64,000 nt of DNA, taken from contig NZ_JBDWLT010000008.1 of assembly GCF_039973015.1 (NCBI RefSeq), positions 372,001 through 436,000 on the forward strand, given 5' to 3'. The position numbers and the translations under genes were made by a program. Below the pieces are notes generated by a model. That model saw only the letters and a list, made by a program, of their open reading frames with translations. It had not been told where the DNA came from and searched no databases. The stretch comes from Parvibaculum sp039973015 (lineage in GTDB: Bacteria; Pseudomonadota; Alphaproteobacteria; Parvibaculales; Parvibaculaceae). This document shows positions 6,746 through 15,884 of this stretch, one piece after another. Numbering within the stretch: position 1 is the first letter of the stretch; each line of letters begins with the position of its first letter.

Positions 6746-7972
6746 TCACCGCTTCGCGAACAGCGGTCCGGCGTCCGGCATGGCATGCGCCGCGACCTTT
6801 CGCATCACGGTCGGCAGAGCCTCGCCTGCGATTTCATCGAGCGGCACCCATGCGCCTTCCCCGGGGACAAGTTTTTTGCGCGTCGTCGCGGTGTAGACTT
6901 CGAGTTCCAGATGGAAATGGGTGAAGGTGTGTTCCACCAGACCGGGGACAAGTTTCCATTCAGCATCGAGCGGTGCATGGTCGAGCGGCGCGTGATCGAG
7001 CAGATCGTCCGTACCCGGCTTATCCCCGCCCCCTTTATCCCCGCCTCCCGCTGTTTGTGACGGTTCGATGACGTTTCGATGACGTTCGGCCCGCTTTATC
7101 CCCGCACCCGGGGACAAGTCGCGCTTGTCCCAGGGTGTGCCCGGCACTTCCATCATGCCGCCGAGCAACCCCTTTTCCGGCCGCCGGCGGAGCCAGACTT
7201 CCTCGCCCCTTGTCAGCCAGAAGCAGGCACCGCGCCTCACCGGCCTCGGCTTCTTCGGCGCCCTCGCAGGCAACACGGATTGTGTGCCCGCTTCCCTCGC
7301 GTCGCATAAGTCATTGATCGGACAGCGATTACACGATGGGTTCTTCGGTGTGCAGATGGTCGCGCCGAGGTCCATCATGGCTTGAGCGAAATCGCCTGCC
7401 CGTTTTTCGGGCGTCAGCATCGCCGCACAGGCGCGGATTTCGGGCTTCACGGCGGGCAGCGGGTCACGCAAGTCGAAGAGCCGCGCCACCACGCGCTCCA
7501 CATTGCCGTCGACCACCGTCGCGGCGCGCCCGAAGGCAATCGCGGAGATCGCCGCCGCCGTATAGGGACCGATGCCCGGCAACACCCCAAGCCCTTCTAG
7601 CTCTTCAGGAAATTTCCCTCCGTATTCGGATGATATGACCTTCGCGCAGGCGTGCAGGTTGCGCGCGCGGCTGTAATAGCCGAGCCCCGCCCACTCCCTC
7701 ATCACCTCTTCCTGGGGGGCCGCCGCCAGCGCCTCGACGCTGGGCCAGCGCGTCAGGAACCGCATGAAATAGGGCCCGACCGTCGCTACCGTCGTCTGCT
7801 GGAGCATGATTTCGGAGAGCCAGACAGCATAAGGGTCCGCCTTCTCGCCTTTCCGCGCGCGCCAGGGCAGCACGCGGGCATGTTTGTCATACCAGGCAAG
7901 CAGCGGCCCTGCTGCCGCTTTGCCATTGTTTTTCTTTGGGTTTTCCTTGGGTTTTTCGGATCGTTCGGACAT
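6746..7972 (-). CDS. mutY: A/G-specific adenine glycosylase MutY
   Basis: A 408-aa MutY that removes adenine opposite 8-oxoguanine. The catalytic Glu is in SEIMLQQT (E54), the helix-hairpin-helix is LPGIGPYTAAA (131-141), and the catalytic Asp is in VVDGNVERV (D155). The [4Fe-4S] ligands are C207, C214, C217 and C223 (C-x6-C-x2-C-x5-C). The C-terminal MutT-like 8-oxoG recognition domain begins about residue 245 and continues to the end. It is interrupted at about residues 282-336 by a low-complexity, Gly/Asp-rich insert (GGGDKGGGDKPG, DHAPLDHAPLD). The insert is encoded by a repeat also found at 49111-49188. The reading frame stays open, so the protein is probably still functional. Confidence 0.95.
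   Translation of the reverse strand: MSERSEKPKENPKKNNGKAAAGPLLAWYDKHARVLPWRARKGEKADPYAVWLSEIMLQQTTVATVGPYFMRFLTRWPSVEALAAAPQEEVMREWAGLGYYSRARNLHACAKVISSEYGGKFPEELEGLGVLPGIGPYTAAAISAIAFGRAATVVDGNVERVVARLFDLRDPLPAVKPEIRACAAMLTPEKRAGDFAQAMMDLGATICTPKNPSCNRCPINDLCDAREAGTQSVLPARAPKKPRPVRRGACFWLTRGEEVWLRRRPEKGLLGGMMEVPGTPWDKRDLSPGAGIKRAERHRNVIEPSQTAGGGDKGGGDKPGTDDLLDHAPLDHAPLDAEWKLVPGLVEHTFTHFHLELEVYTATTRKKLVPGEGAWVPLDEIAGEALPTVMRKVAAHAMPDAGPLFAKR
7015..7128. repeat. Repeat element inserted in frame within mutY
   Basis: The plus strand carries repeated TTATCCCCGCC units (about 7019-7045 and 7095-7104), the core ACGGTTCGATGACGTT (7060-7075), a second TCGATGACGTT directly after it, and a hairpin GGGACAAG-TCGCG-CTTGTCCC near 7111-7131. 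The 16-base core and the preceding TTTGT recur at 49126-49147. The encoded residues RNVIEPSQT correspond to the minus-strand reading of the other copy (TNVIEPLQS), which supports a common origin. Confidence 0.75.
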
Positions 7973-8045
7973 TCCCTAGTCTTCGCTTGGAAGCGGCCTC
8001 TCCGTCAATTCGCATGGCGGCCGATTTCGAGTCAGAATGCGCGCC

Positions 8046-8576
8046 ATGAACGGGATCACCGGGAATAAAGTGGCCACGCGCCGTTACAGCCAGCCGCCCA
8101 TCGGCGCGCGGGTGCTTGCCGTCGCGCGTTCAGTCTTCGTGAAGCGCGGATTCCAGGAGGCCCATGTCCTTGCCCATTGGCCGGAGATCGTGGGCGGCGG
8201 TCTTGCGGAGTTTTCGGCCCCGGAAAAGCTAGTCTTTCCAAGGGGTTCCGGGGATGACGGGGGCAAGGCCCGCCGCAGCGGCGCCACGCTCACCATCCGT
8301 GTCGACGGGCCCATCGCGGTCGAGATCAGGCATCTCGAACCGCAGATCATCGAGCGCATCAACTCCTATTACGGCTACGGCGCTGTCGCGCGGCTGAAAC
8401 TCGTGCAGGGCCCGCTGCCGCAGAAGCCCCGGCCAAGGTTTCGCCGGATACGTGCGCTGCGCCCTGAAGAAAGGGCGCTCCTCGCGCAAGGCCTTGAAAA
8501 AATTGAAGAACCGTCGCTGCGTGACGCTCTCGAAAAGCTCGGCGAGCGGGTCATCGGGGCGGAACGGCGGCGCTAA
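8046..8576 (+). CDS. dciA: DciA-like DUF721 protein (candidate replicative helicase loader)
   Basis: A 176-aa DUF721 protein. The conserved segment runs from about residue 15 to 120, with VFVKRGFQEAHVLAHWPEIVG, TLTIRVDGPIAVEIRHLEPQIIERINSYYGYGAVARLKLVQGP-type sequence typical of the KH-like DciA fold, and a Pro/Arg-rich linker to a short helical C-terminus. DciA proteins load DnaB in bacteria that lack DnaC/DnaI. The start could be ATG 8037 or 8046; neither has a strong ribosome-binding site. It is divergent from mutY, 73 bases away, and co-directional with the DsbA-like gene and smc. Confidence 0.82.
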   Translation: MNGITGNKVATRRYSQPPIGARVLAVARSVFVKRGFQEAHVLAHWPEIVGGGLAEFSAPEKLVFPRGSGDDGGKARRSGATLTIRVDGPIAVEIRHLEPQIIERINSYYGYGAVARLKLVQGPLPQKPRPRFRRIRALRPEERALLAQGLEKIEEPSLRDALEKLGERVIGAERRR

Positions 8577-8679
8577 GCCCGCGAGTCCCGATTCTCGGCT
8601 CAAGGCAACAGAAAGGTTTGGTTGAGAGGCCCCCGCGCCACCGCCATAATGCCCCAACATCTGGTAGGAAGCAGCTCTC

Positions 8680-9411
8680 GTGAATCAAAATAAAGCAATC
8701 ATCGCCGGTGCGGCCGCTATCGCCGTTCTCGTGCTCTTGTATCTTGGATACCTGTTCCTCGGGCCCAATGGCAGCGCCTCGGAGCCTCTAGCGGGTACGC
8801 CGGATACGGCTTTCGAGAAGGAACTTCTGGTTCCCGGCCCCCTTGGCGACATGGCGCTGGGCGATCCGATGGCACCGGTGACGGTGATCGAATATGCCTC
8901 ACTCACCTGCAACCATTGCGCGGACTTCAACAACAATGTGAAGCCGAAGCTCGCAGAGCAGTACATAGAGACAGGCAAGGTCTACTACATCTTGCGTGAC
9001 TTCCCCTTCGACCCGATCGCGACGGCGGCCTTCATGCTGTCGCATTGCGCGGGCGAAGAGCGCTATTACGGCTTCATCGACGTGCTCTTCAAGCAGCAGA
9101 CGCAGTGGGCCTTCACGCAGACGCCGATGGAAGACCTCAAGGCCATTGCACGGCAGGGCGGCTTCTCCGAAGAGCGTTTCGACCAGTGCATGAAGGACGA
9201 GCGGATCTTCGATCACGTCAAGGATGTGGCCACGCGCGGCGCGAAGACCTTCGGGGTGCGCTCCACGCCGACCTTCTTCATCAATGGCGAGAAAGTGGAA
9301 GGGGCTGTGCCCTGGGCGGAGTTCGAACCGCTGATCGAGAAGGCTCTTGAGGGCAAGAAGATCGCCCCCGAAGCCGCAAGCGGCGACGCCACACCCGCCG
9401 AACAGGAATAA
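8680..9411 (+). CDS. DsbA-family thioredoxin-fold protein, membrane-anchored
   Basis: A 243-aa exported protein. An N-terminal hydrophobic segment (about residues 7-28) is followed by a thioredoxin-fold domain. The active-site motif is CNHC in ASLTCNHCADF and the cis-Pro loop is STPTFF. The order fits the DsbA/BdbD-type thiol oxidoreductases that act in the periplasm. The anchor has no clear signal-peptidase site, so it probably stays membrane-bound. The start is GTG 8680 with TAGGAAG upstream; no ATG fits. The gene precedes smc by 54 bases, the usual alphaproteobacterial order. The C-terminus is Ala/Glu-rich and probably flexible. Confidence 0.88.
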   Translation: MNQNKAIIAGAAAIAVLVLLYLGYLFLGPNGSASEPLAGTPDTAFEKELLVPGPLGDMALGDPMAPVTVIEYASLTCNHCADFNNNVKPKLAEQYIETGKVYYILRDFPFDPIATAAFMLSHCAGEERYYGFIDVLFKQQTQWAFTQTPMEDLKAIARQGGFSEERFDQCMKDERIFDHVKDVATRGAKTFGVRSTPTFFINGEKVEGAVPWAEFEPLIEKALEGKKIAPEAASGDATPAEQE

Positions 9412-9465
9412 CCGCAAGCGCTTGATTCAAAAAGATAAAGCGCCCCAGCAAGATCGAGACAGACA

Positions 9466-12400
9466 GTGAAGTTCAATCGCCTCCGGCTTTCAGGTTTCAA
9501 ATCCTTCGTCGACTCGACCGATCTCATCATCGAGCCGGGCCTGACGGGCGTCGTCGGTCCCAATGGCTGCGGCAAGTCGAACCTGCTCGAAGCCATGCGC
9601 TGGGTCATGGGCGAGAACTCGTTCAAGAACATGCGCGGCTCGGGCATGGAAGACGTGATTTTCGCAGGCACGGCGGGCCGTCCCGCCCGCAATCATGCGG
9701 AAGTTGTCCTCTATATCGACAATGGCGACCGCTCGGCGCCCGCCGCCTATAATGACTGCGAGGTGATCGAGGTTTCGCGCAAGATCGAGCGCGAACAGGG
9801 CTCGACCTATCGCATCAATGGCCGCGAAGTCCGTGCCCGCGACGTGCAGCTTCTGTTTGCCGATGCCTCGACCGGCGCGCACTCCCCCGCTCTCGTGCGG
9901 CAGGGCCAGATCGCGCAGCTCATTTCCTCCAAGCCGATCAACCGGCGCCGCATTCTGGAAGAGGCGGCGGGGATTACCGGCCTCTATACGCGCCGCCACG
10001 AAGCCGAACTCCGGCTGAAAGCCGCGGAAACGAACCTCACCCGCCTCGACGATGTGGTCGCGCAGGTCGAATCCCAGCTCGCCAGCCTCAAGCGTCAGGC
10101 ACGGCAGGCCGTGCGCTATCGCAATCTTTCGGGCCAGATCCGCGAGACGGAGGCGATCCTCCTCCATCTGCGCTGGACGCAGGCCGTGACCTCGCTCAAG
10201 CAGTCGGAAGAAAAGCTCGCAGAGACGGATGTCCGCGTTACCGAACTGACCCGCGAAGCTGCCGCCGCGACGACGCTTGAAGCCGAAGCGGCCGACCGCC
10301 TGCCGCCGCTGCGCGAAAAGGAAGCCGAAGCCGCGGCGCGCCTCCATCGCCTCACCGTCGAGCGCGACAATCTCGATGCCGAGGAGGCGCGCGCCAGAGA
10401 GCAGGCCTCCCGCCTCACCGCGCGTCTTGAGCAGATCGGGCAGGATCTCGGCCGCGAACGGCATCTGATCGAGGATACGCAGGGCGCGATGTCGCGGCTC
10501 GACGCAGAATCGCAGGAACTCAAGGGCGCCGAGGAAGGTCAGGCGGAGGCTCAGGCCGCCGCGCAGGCCCGCGTCGAGGAAAACCGCGTCTCGCTCGATG
10601 CGACCGAGCAGGAGCTCGACCAGCTCAATCAGGAAATCGCGGCCCTCAGCGCCGAGCGCACGAGCCTTGTGCGCACCATCGAGGCGGGCCGCCAGCGCAT
10701 CGAGAAGCTGGAGCGTCAGCTCGCCGAAATCGCGCGCGAACGCGAGACCTTGTCGGACGCCGAAGAAAAAAAGGCGCAGATTGCCTTGCAATCCGCCGAG
10801 CTCGACGAGGCGGCAAAACGGGTAAGCGATGCGGAACGTGCCGCGCTCGAAGCGGAAGAGGCCCGGCGGGGCGCCCAGGAGCGCGAAAAGGCCGCGCGCG
10901 AGCCGATGCAGCAGGCCGAACGCGCGGCGGGCGACCTCGCTGCCGAGGCGAAGACGCTTGCGGACATGCTTTCCGTCGGCGAAAGCGACCTCTGGCCGCC
11001 CGTAATTGACGCCATCGCCGTCGAACATGGCTATGAAACGGCGCTTGGCGCCGCGCTTGGCGACGATCTTGGCGTACCGGAAGATGCGGCGGCGCCGATC
11101 CATTGGGGCGCCCTGCCGCCCTTCGACACGCCACCGGCCCTGCCGGAAGGTGCGACCCCGCTTTCCTATTTCGTGAAAGGTCCGAACTCTCTCGCGCGCC
11201 GCCTGTCGCAGATCGGTATTGTGGTTTCGGTTGAAGATGGCGAGCGCCTGCATGCCCTGCTTGCGCCGGGCCAGCGGCTGGTCACCAAGGAAGGTGCCCT
11301 CTGGCGCTGGGATGGCTACACCGCCGCAGCCGATGCACCGACCGCCTCCGCCCGCCGTCTCGAACAGCGCAATCGCCTCGCCGATCTCGAAGGCGAGCTT
11401 GCCGAAGCGCGCAGCAAGGCATCGGAAGCCCGCAACGCTTTCGATGCTGCGCATGTCGCCGCCGAACAGGCGATGCAGGAAGAACAGGCCCGCCGCGCCG
11501 CGCTTCGCGAGGCACAGGGTGAGAATAACCGCATTCGCGATGCGCTGGCCTCGGCCGAGCGGGCCGCCTCGGCGCAGCTTTCGCGGCTTGCGGCGCTGGC
11601 GGAATCCGATGAACGCCTGTCGGGAGACAAGGGCGAAGCGGGCCGGGCGCTTGAGGAAGCGGAAGTCGCGCTGCAAAACCTGAAGCCGGATGAAGAGCCG
11701 CGCGCCCGCGCGGCGGCGCTCCGCGACAAGGTGGCGGCCCTCCGTCTCGAACTTTCGGAAGCGCGTGCCGAGCATGAGGGGCTTCGCCGCGAGGCCGAAC
11801 AGCGCGCGCGGCGTCTTGCCGCCATCGCACAAGAACGCGACGCCTGGCAGCTTCGTGCAACGAATGCCGAACGCCAGATCGGCACGCTGGAGACACGCAA
11901 GGCCGAGGCGGAAACCGAACTCAAGGCGCTTGAAGGTGTGCCCGCCGAAATCGAGCAAAAGCGGAATGCCCTTCTCACCTATATCTCGGAGGCCGAAACA
12001 GGCCGTTCGCAGGCTGCGGATGAGCTGGCCCAGGCCGAAAAGGTTCTCACCGAAACGGCCAAGCATTCCAAGGATGTGCAGCACCAGCTTTCAGCCGCGC
12101 GCGAAGAACGCGCCCGCATCGACGGGCTCGTGGACGGGGGACGCCAGCGCCGCACCGAATCGGAAGAACGCATCCGCGAAGTGCTTGAATGCGAGCCGGA
12201 AGCGGCGATTGCGCAGGCCAACCTCGAAGAAGGCGCCGAGCTTCCCGAACATGACCAGATCGACGCGAAGCTCGAACGGCTGAAACGCGAGCGCGAAAGC
12301 CTCGGCGGCGTGAACCTTCGCGCCGAAGAAGAATCGCGTGAACTCACCGAGCAGCTCGAAACCATGACGGGTGAACGCGAAGACCTCGTCAGTGCCATCG

Positions 12401-12927
12401 CCAAGCTTCGTCAGGGTATCGGCAGCCTCAACCGCGAAGGCCGTGAGCGCATGCTCGAAGCCTTCGAGAAGGTGAACGAGAATTTCTCGCGTCTCTTCAC
12501 CCATCTCTTCGGCGGCGGCGAAGCCCATCTCAAGCTCACCGAATCGGAAGATCCGCTGGAAGCCGGCCTCGAGATCATGGCGCGACCACCGGGCAAGCGC
12601 CTGCAGGTTATGTCGCTGCTGTCGGGTGGCGAACAGGCGCTCACCGCCATGTCGCTCATTTTCGCGGTATTCCTCACCAATCCCTCGCCCATCTGCGTGC
12701 TGGACGAAGTGGACGCGCCGCTCGACGACGCCAATGTCGAGCGGTTCTGCGACCTGATGGAAGAAATGACGAGGACCACGGATACCCGCTTCCTCATCAT
12801 CACTCACCATGCGCTCACCATGGCCCGCATGAACCGCCTTTATGGCGTGACCATGCAGGAACGCGGCGTATCGACCCTTGTCTCGGTCGATCTCGATGTC
12901 GCCGAGACGCTTCGTGAGGCCTCCTGA
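9466..12927 (+). CDS. smc: Chromosome segregation ATPase SMC
   Basis: A 1153-aa SMC protein, the core of bacterial condensin with ScpA and ScpB. Walker A is GPNGCGKSN (31-39). Long Glu/Ala/Arg-rich coiled coils occupy about 170-495 and 650-1000, on either side of a hinge (about 505-640, starting DLWPPVIDAIAVEHGYE). The C-terminal head has the signature LSGGEQ (1052-1057) and Walker B ICVLDEVDAP. Length and layout are normal. The start is GTG 9466, giving MKFNRLRLSGFKSF, the standard SMC N-terminus. The gene ends at a strong terminator and appears to be transcribed with the DsbA-like gene. Confidence 0.97.
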   Translation: MKFNRLRLSGFKSFVDSTDLIIEPGLTGVVGPNGCGKSNLLEAMRWVMGENSFKNMRGSGMEDVIFAGTAGRPARNHAEVVLYIDNGDRSAPAAYNDCEVIEVSRKIEREQGSTYRINGREVRARDVQLLFADASTGAHSPALVRQGQIAQLISSKPINRRRILEEAAGITGLYTRRHEAELRLKAAETNLTRLDDVVAQVESQLASLKRQARQAVRYRNLSGQIRETEAILLHLRWTQAVTSLKQSEEKLAETDVRVTELTREAAAATTLEAEAADRLPPLREKEAEAAARLHRLTVERDNLDAEEARAREQASRLTARLEQIGQDLGRERHLIEDTQGAMSRLDAESQELKGAEEGQAEAQAAAQARVEENRVSLDATEQELDQLNQEIAALSAERTSLVRTIEAGRQRIEKLERQLAEIARERETLSDAEEKKAQIALQSAELDEAAKRVSDAERAALEAEEARRGAQEREKAAREPMQQAERAAGDLAAEAKTLADMLSVGESDLWPPVIDAIAVEHGYETALGAALGDDLGVPEDAAAPIHWGALPPFDTPPALPEGATPLSYFVKGPNSLARRLSQIGIVVSVEDGERLHALLAPGQRLVTKEGALWRWDGYTAAADAPTASARRLEQRNRLADLEGELAEARSKASEARNAFDAAHVAAEQAMQEEQARRAALREAQGENNRIRDALASAERAASAQLSRLAALAESDERLSGDKGEAGRALEEAEVALQNLKPDEEPRARAAALRDKVAALRLELSEARAEHEGLRREAEQRARRLAAIAQERDAWQLRATNAERQIGTLETRKAEAETELKALEGVPAEIEQKRNALLTYISEAETGRSQAADELAQAEKVLTETAKHSKDVQHQLSAAREERARIDGLVDGGRQRRTESEERIREVLECEPEAAIAQANLEEGAELPEHDQIDAKLERLKRERESLGGVNLRAEEESRELTEQLETMTGEREDLVSAIAKLRQGIGSLNREGRERMLEAFEKVNENFSRLFTHLFGGGEAHLKLTESEDPLEAGLEIMARPPGKRLQVMSLLSGGEQALTAMSLIFAVFLTNPSPICVLDEVDAPLDDANVERFCDLMEEMTRTTDTRFLIITHHALTMARMNRLYGVTMQERGVSTLVSVDLDVAETLREAS

Positions 12928-12959
12928 CGAGGCCATCAAGTGCCATGACGCAAGGGAAA

Positions 12960-12984
12960 GGCCCCCTCTCGCGGGGGTCTTTTT
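12960..12984 (+). terminator. Rho-independent terminator after smc
   Basis: GGCCCCC-TCTCGC-GGGGGTC followed by TTTTT: a 7-bp stem (one G-T pair) and a clear T-run, 32 bases past the smc stop codon. Confidence 0.88.
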
Positions 12985-13105
12985 CATGTCTTCCAGAGAC
13001 TCGCCGGGGCATCTCCGTCCGCTCCCGGCGAGGCCGAATGCCGCAGCCGCGAAATCGGCTGAAAAATAGCGTCAATTCAATGACTTACACCCCCTCCAGC
13101 GGTCC

Positions 13106-13134
13106 TTGACAGGTTATTACCCTGACAGTAGGGT
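13106..13134 (+). promoter_or_regulatory. Promoter of the atpI-B-E-F'-F operon
   Basis: TTGACA (13106-13111) is a perfect -35, and 17 bases later TAGGGT (13129-13134) serves as the -10. The -10 is the right arm of a small inverted repeat ACCCT-GACAGT-AGGGT (13119-13134). The predicted start is about 55 bases before the atpI TTG. Confidence 0.65.
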
Positions 13135-13195
13135 GCGCGCGGCTTCGGTCCGGGGCGGGGCTCTGAAAGAGCATTTCTGACGGCGGAGCTTCGCT

Positions 13196-13576
13196 TTGAA
13201 ACGGAACGAGGAAGCTGGCACTCCCCCGGATGGCGACAAGGTCGCCCAGAAGAGAGAACTCGATCTTCTGGAACGGCGTATAGCGACTGCGCGCGATGCT
13301 CATCGCAGCACGGAAGCAAAGGGAACGAGGCCGGCACCGACGGGCAAACCCTCCGATATGGGGGTCGCCATGAGGCTCTCCTCCGAGCTCGTTGCAGGCG
13401 TTCTGATGGGGGCTGGCATCGGCTGGTTCTTCGACTGGTTATTCGGCACCCTGCCGATATTCCTGGTGATTTTCACCGGACTCGGGACGGTAGCAGGCGT
13501 AAAGAATGTGCTTCGCGCGACGCAGGCGATGAATGCGACCGCGGCGGAGAAGAAAAAAGATCCATCCGGGCATTAA
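13196..13576 (+). CDS. atpI: ATP synthase protein I
   Basis: A 126-aa AtpI/AtpQ-like protein, thought to assist assembly of the c-ring. After a charged N-terminal half (about 60 residues) it has two membrane segments, around SSELVAGVLMGAGIGWFFDWLFG and TLPIFLVIFTGLGTVAGVKNV. The motif VGxxxGWxxDxxxGTxP is recognisable as AGIGWFFDWLFGTLP. The start appears to be TTG 13196 with GGAG upstream; no ATG is available before the conserved region. First gene of the F0 operon. Confidence 0.88.
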   Translation: MKRNEEAGTPPDGDKVAQKRELDLLERRIATARDAHRSTEAKGTRPAPTGKPSDMGVAMRLSSELVAGVLMGAGIGWFFDWLFGTLPIFLVIFTGLGTVAGVKNVLRATQAMNATAAEKKKDPSGH

Positions 13577-13637
13577 GCCCGGCGACGTAACGGCCGGCCT
13601 CTCTGTCCGGCACTAAATCTGAGGTTGAGGCATACCA

Positions 13638-14420
13638 GTGGCAACAGGCGCCGAACAATCCGGAGGCGGTTTTCCCGTCGACCCCCTGCACCAGTTTGTT
13701 GTGCAGCCCCTCATTCCCCTCAATATCGGCGGTCTTGACGCCTCCTTCACCAATGCGAGCTTCTGGATGGTGGCCACGGTTGTTGCCGTCGCCGTCTTCA
13801 CAACGCTCGGCATGGGCAAGGGCGCGATGGTACCCGGCCGCATGCAGTCGGTGGTGGAGAGCTTCTACACCTTCATCGCCAACATGGTCCGCGACAATGC
13901 CGGCCAGGATGCGATGCGCTTCTTCCCGTTCATCTTTTCGCTGTTCGCCTTCATCTTCTTTGCGAACATGATCGGGATGTTCCCCTACGCCTTCACCGTG
14001 ACAAGCCACATCGTCGTCACCTTTGTGCTGGCGGGCACCGTCTTTGTCGGCGTGACGCTGACAGGCTTCATTCTCCACGGCGCGAAGTTCCTGAAGGTTT
14101 TCGTTCCGAGCGGCGTACCGATGGCGCTTCTTCCCCTCGTGGTCGCGATCGAGATCATTTCGTATTTCTCGCGCCCGATCAGCCATTCCGTCCGTCTTTT
14201 CGCCAACATGCTGGCCGGACACATCATGCTCAAGGTGTTTGCCGGCTTCGTCCTCACCTTCATGACGATGGGTGTGGTCGGCTGGGCGGGCATGATCCTG
14301 CCGCTCTTCATGATCGTCTGCCTCACAGCGCTCGAGTTTCTCGTCGCTGCGTTGCAGGCCTATGTCTTCACGATCCTGACCTGCATGTATCTTCACGACG
14401 CCCTCCACCCGGGTCACTGA
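13638..14420 (+). CDS. atpB: ATP synthase F0 subunit a
   Basis: A 260-aa integral membrane subunit that forms the proton half-channels against the c-ring. The essential Arg is in HSVRLFANMLAGHIML, and the FVxxLQAYVFxxLTxxYL-type C-terminus is present (FLVAALQAYVFTILTCMYL). Five to six membrane helices are visible. The start is GTG 13638. F0 genes are separate from F1 genes, as is usual in alphaproteobacteria. Confidence 0.96.
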   Translation: MATGAEQSGGGFPVDPLHQFVVQPLIPLNIGGLDASFTNASFWMVATVVAVAVFTTLGMGKGAMVPGRMQSVVESFYTFIANMVRDNAGQDAMRFFPFIFSLFAFIFFANMIGMFPYAFTVTSHIVVTFVLAGTVFVGVTLTGFILHGAKFLKVFVPSGVPMALLPLVVAIEIISYFSRPISHSVRLFANMLAGHIMLKVFAGFVLTFMTMGVVGWAGMILPLFMIVCLTALEFLVAALQAYVFTILTCMYLHDALHPGH

Positions 14421-14515
14421 CCCGGTCGGCGGACGCCAAGTCCCTAAACAGAAATGGTGGCGGCTCCGGTGGCCGTTCCCACTCTCCAAAACGACCCCAA
14501 AAGGAGCATCTAACT

Positions 14516-14740
14516 ATGGAAGCAGAAGCAGCGAAGTTCATTGGCGCCGGTATTGCGTGCCTTGGCATGGGCGGCGCCGCCATCGGCGTGGGCCAGATTT
14601 TCGCGAACTACCTGGCGGGCGCGCTGCGCAATCCGTCGGCGGCCGATGGCCAGTTCGCCCGTCTGATTTTCGGCTTCGCCGTGACGGAAGCGCTGGGCAT
14701 CTTCTCGCTGCTCGTCGCGCTCATCCTGCTCTTCGTCTGA
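14516..14740 (+). CDS. atpE: ATP synthase F0 subunit c
   Basis: A 74-aa hairpin of two membrane helices that forms the rotor ring. The Gly-rich first helix is AGIACLGMGGAAIGVG, the polar loop contains R-N-P, and the proton-carrying Glu is in FAVTEALGIFSLL. There is no insertion that would suggest a sodium-binding or V-type ring. AAAAGGAG precedes the ATG at a good distance, matching the high expression needed for a multi-copy subunit. Confidence 0.97.
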   Translation: MEAEAAKFIGAGIACLGMGGAAIGVGQIFANYLAGALRNPSAADGQFARLIFGFAVTEALGIFSLLVALILLFV

Positions 14741-14816
14741 TCCTTTTACGGATCGGCCAGCCGGTTGCCTTGCGAGGCAGCCGGCGGCAGCCGACTTTGC
14801 CTGACCGGAGACCTAC

Positions 14817-15380
14817 ATGATCGCCGAAGCCATGGCTCAGGAACCTGGTAGTGAACTCATCGCCGAGACCCATGTCCCGGACGCTGAACATGCGGGAGGC
14901 TTTCCGCCTTTCGACGCTACTACGTTCGAGTCCCAGATCGTCTGGCTGGTACTGAGCTTTCTCGCTCTGTACTTCCTGATGTCGCGCGTGGCCCTGCCGC
15001 GCATCGCCACGGTGCTCGAAGAGCGCCGCGACCGCATCGCAGACGATCTCGACCAGGCCGCGCAGTTCAAGCGGCAGACCGATGAAGCGATCGAGGCCTA
15101 TGAAAAGGCGCTGGCGGAAGCCCGTGCCAAGGCCCACGAAATCGCGCAGGAAACACGCGACCGCCTGCATGAGGAGACCGAAAGGCAGCGTCTGGCCATC
15201 GAGGCCCGGCTCGCCGAGAAGATTTCGGAAGCCGAAAAGCAGATCGCATCCACAAGGGACGCAGCTCTCGCCAATGTGCGCAGCGTTGCCGTGGATGTGG
15301 CGGGCGCCATCGTCACGCAGCTCCTCGGCGAGGCGGACCCCGCCGCCGCCGAGCGGGCGGTCGACACCGAACTCAAGTAA
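14817..15380 (+). CDS. atpF': ATP synthase F0 subunit b'
   Basis: A 187-aa b'-type stator subunit. An extended N-terminus (about 45 residues before the membrane) leads to a single helix, IVWLVLSFLALYFLMSRVALPRI, followed by a long charged amphipathic coil rich in Ala, Glu, Lys and Arg. The VALPRIATVLEERRDRIADDL motif is typical of b' (AtpG/AtpX) of photosynthetic and other alphaproteobacteria. It pairs with the b subunit encoded 18 bases downstream to form a heterodimeric stalk. Confidence 0.93.
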   Translation: MIAEAMAQEPGSELIAETHVPDAEHAGGFPPFDATTFESQIVWLVLSFLALYFLMSRVALPRIATVLEERRDRIADDLDQAAQFKRQTDEAIEAYEKALAEARAKAHEIAQETRDRLHEETERQRLAIEARLAEKISEAEKQIASTRDAALANVRSVAVDVAGAIVTQLLGEADPAAAERAVDTELK

Positions 15381-15398
15381 CGCGAAGGACGAGCCCAC

Positions 15399-15884
15399 AT
15401 GCTCGCTACAGCCGAATTCTGGATCCTCGCCTGCCTTGTCGCGTTCTTCGCGATCCTTGGCTACTTCAAGGTTCACCGCACACTGGCCAGCTCGCTCGAC
15501 AAGCGTGCTGCCGACATTGCGGCCGAACTCGATGAAGCCCGCCGCCTGCGTGAGGAAGCGCAACAGCTCCTCGCCTCCTATCAGCGCAAGCAGCGCGAGG
15601 CGATGAAGGAAGCCGAGGATATCATCTCCCAGGCCAAGGCCGAGGCCGAGCAGCTTGCGAAGGAGACCCGCGCGAATATGGAAGCGCAGGTCGAACGCCG
15701 CACGAAGCTTGCCGAGGACAAGATTTCCATGGCCGAGACCCAGGCTGTGAACGATGTCCGCTCGGCCGCCGCCGATGTTGCCATCAGCGCCGCCCGCCGC
15801 GTCATCGCCGAGAAAGTCGATGCCGGAAAGGATGCGCAGATCATCGAGAAGTCGATCGCCGATCTCGCCTCGAAGCTGCACTAA
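15399..15884 (+). CDS. atpF: ATP synthase F0 subunit b
   Basis: A 161-aa stator subunit with one N-terminal membrane helix (FWILACLVAFFAILGYF) and a coiled-coil stalk (about 30-150). It is the last gene of the operon. The stop codon lies inside the first copy of a 10-bp tandem repeat. Confidence 0.94.
   Translation: MLATAEFWILACLVAFFAILGYFKVHRTLASSLDKRAADIAAELDEARRLREEAQQLLASYQRKQREAMKEAEDIISQAKAEAEQLAKETRANMEAQVERRTKLAEDKISMAETQAVNDVRSAAADVAISAARRVIAEKVDAGKDAQIIEKSIADLASKLH

Noticed and set aside
9490..12084. An 864-codon open frame antisense to smc
   Set aside because: It is the mirror of a long GC-rich gene with strong third-position bias. SMC has every motif; the antisense product has none.
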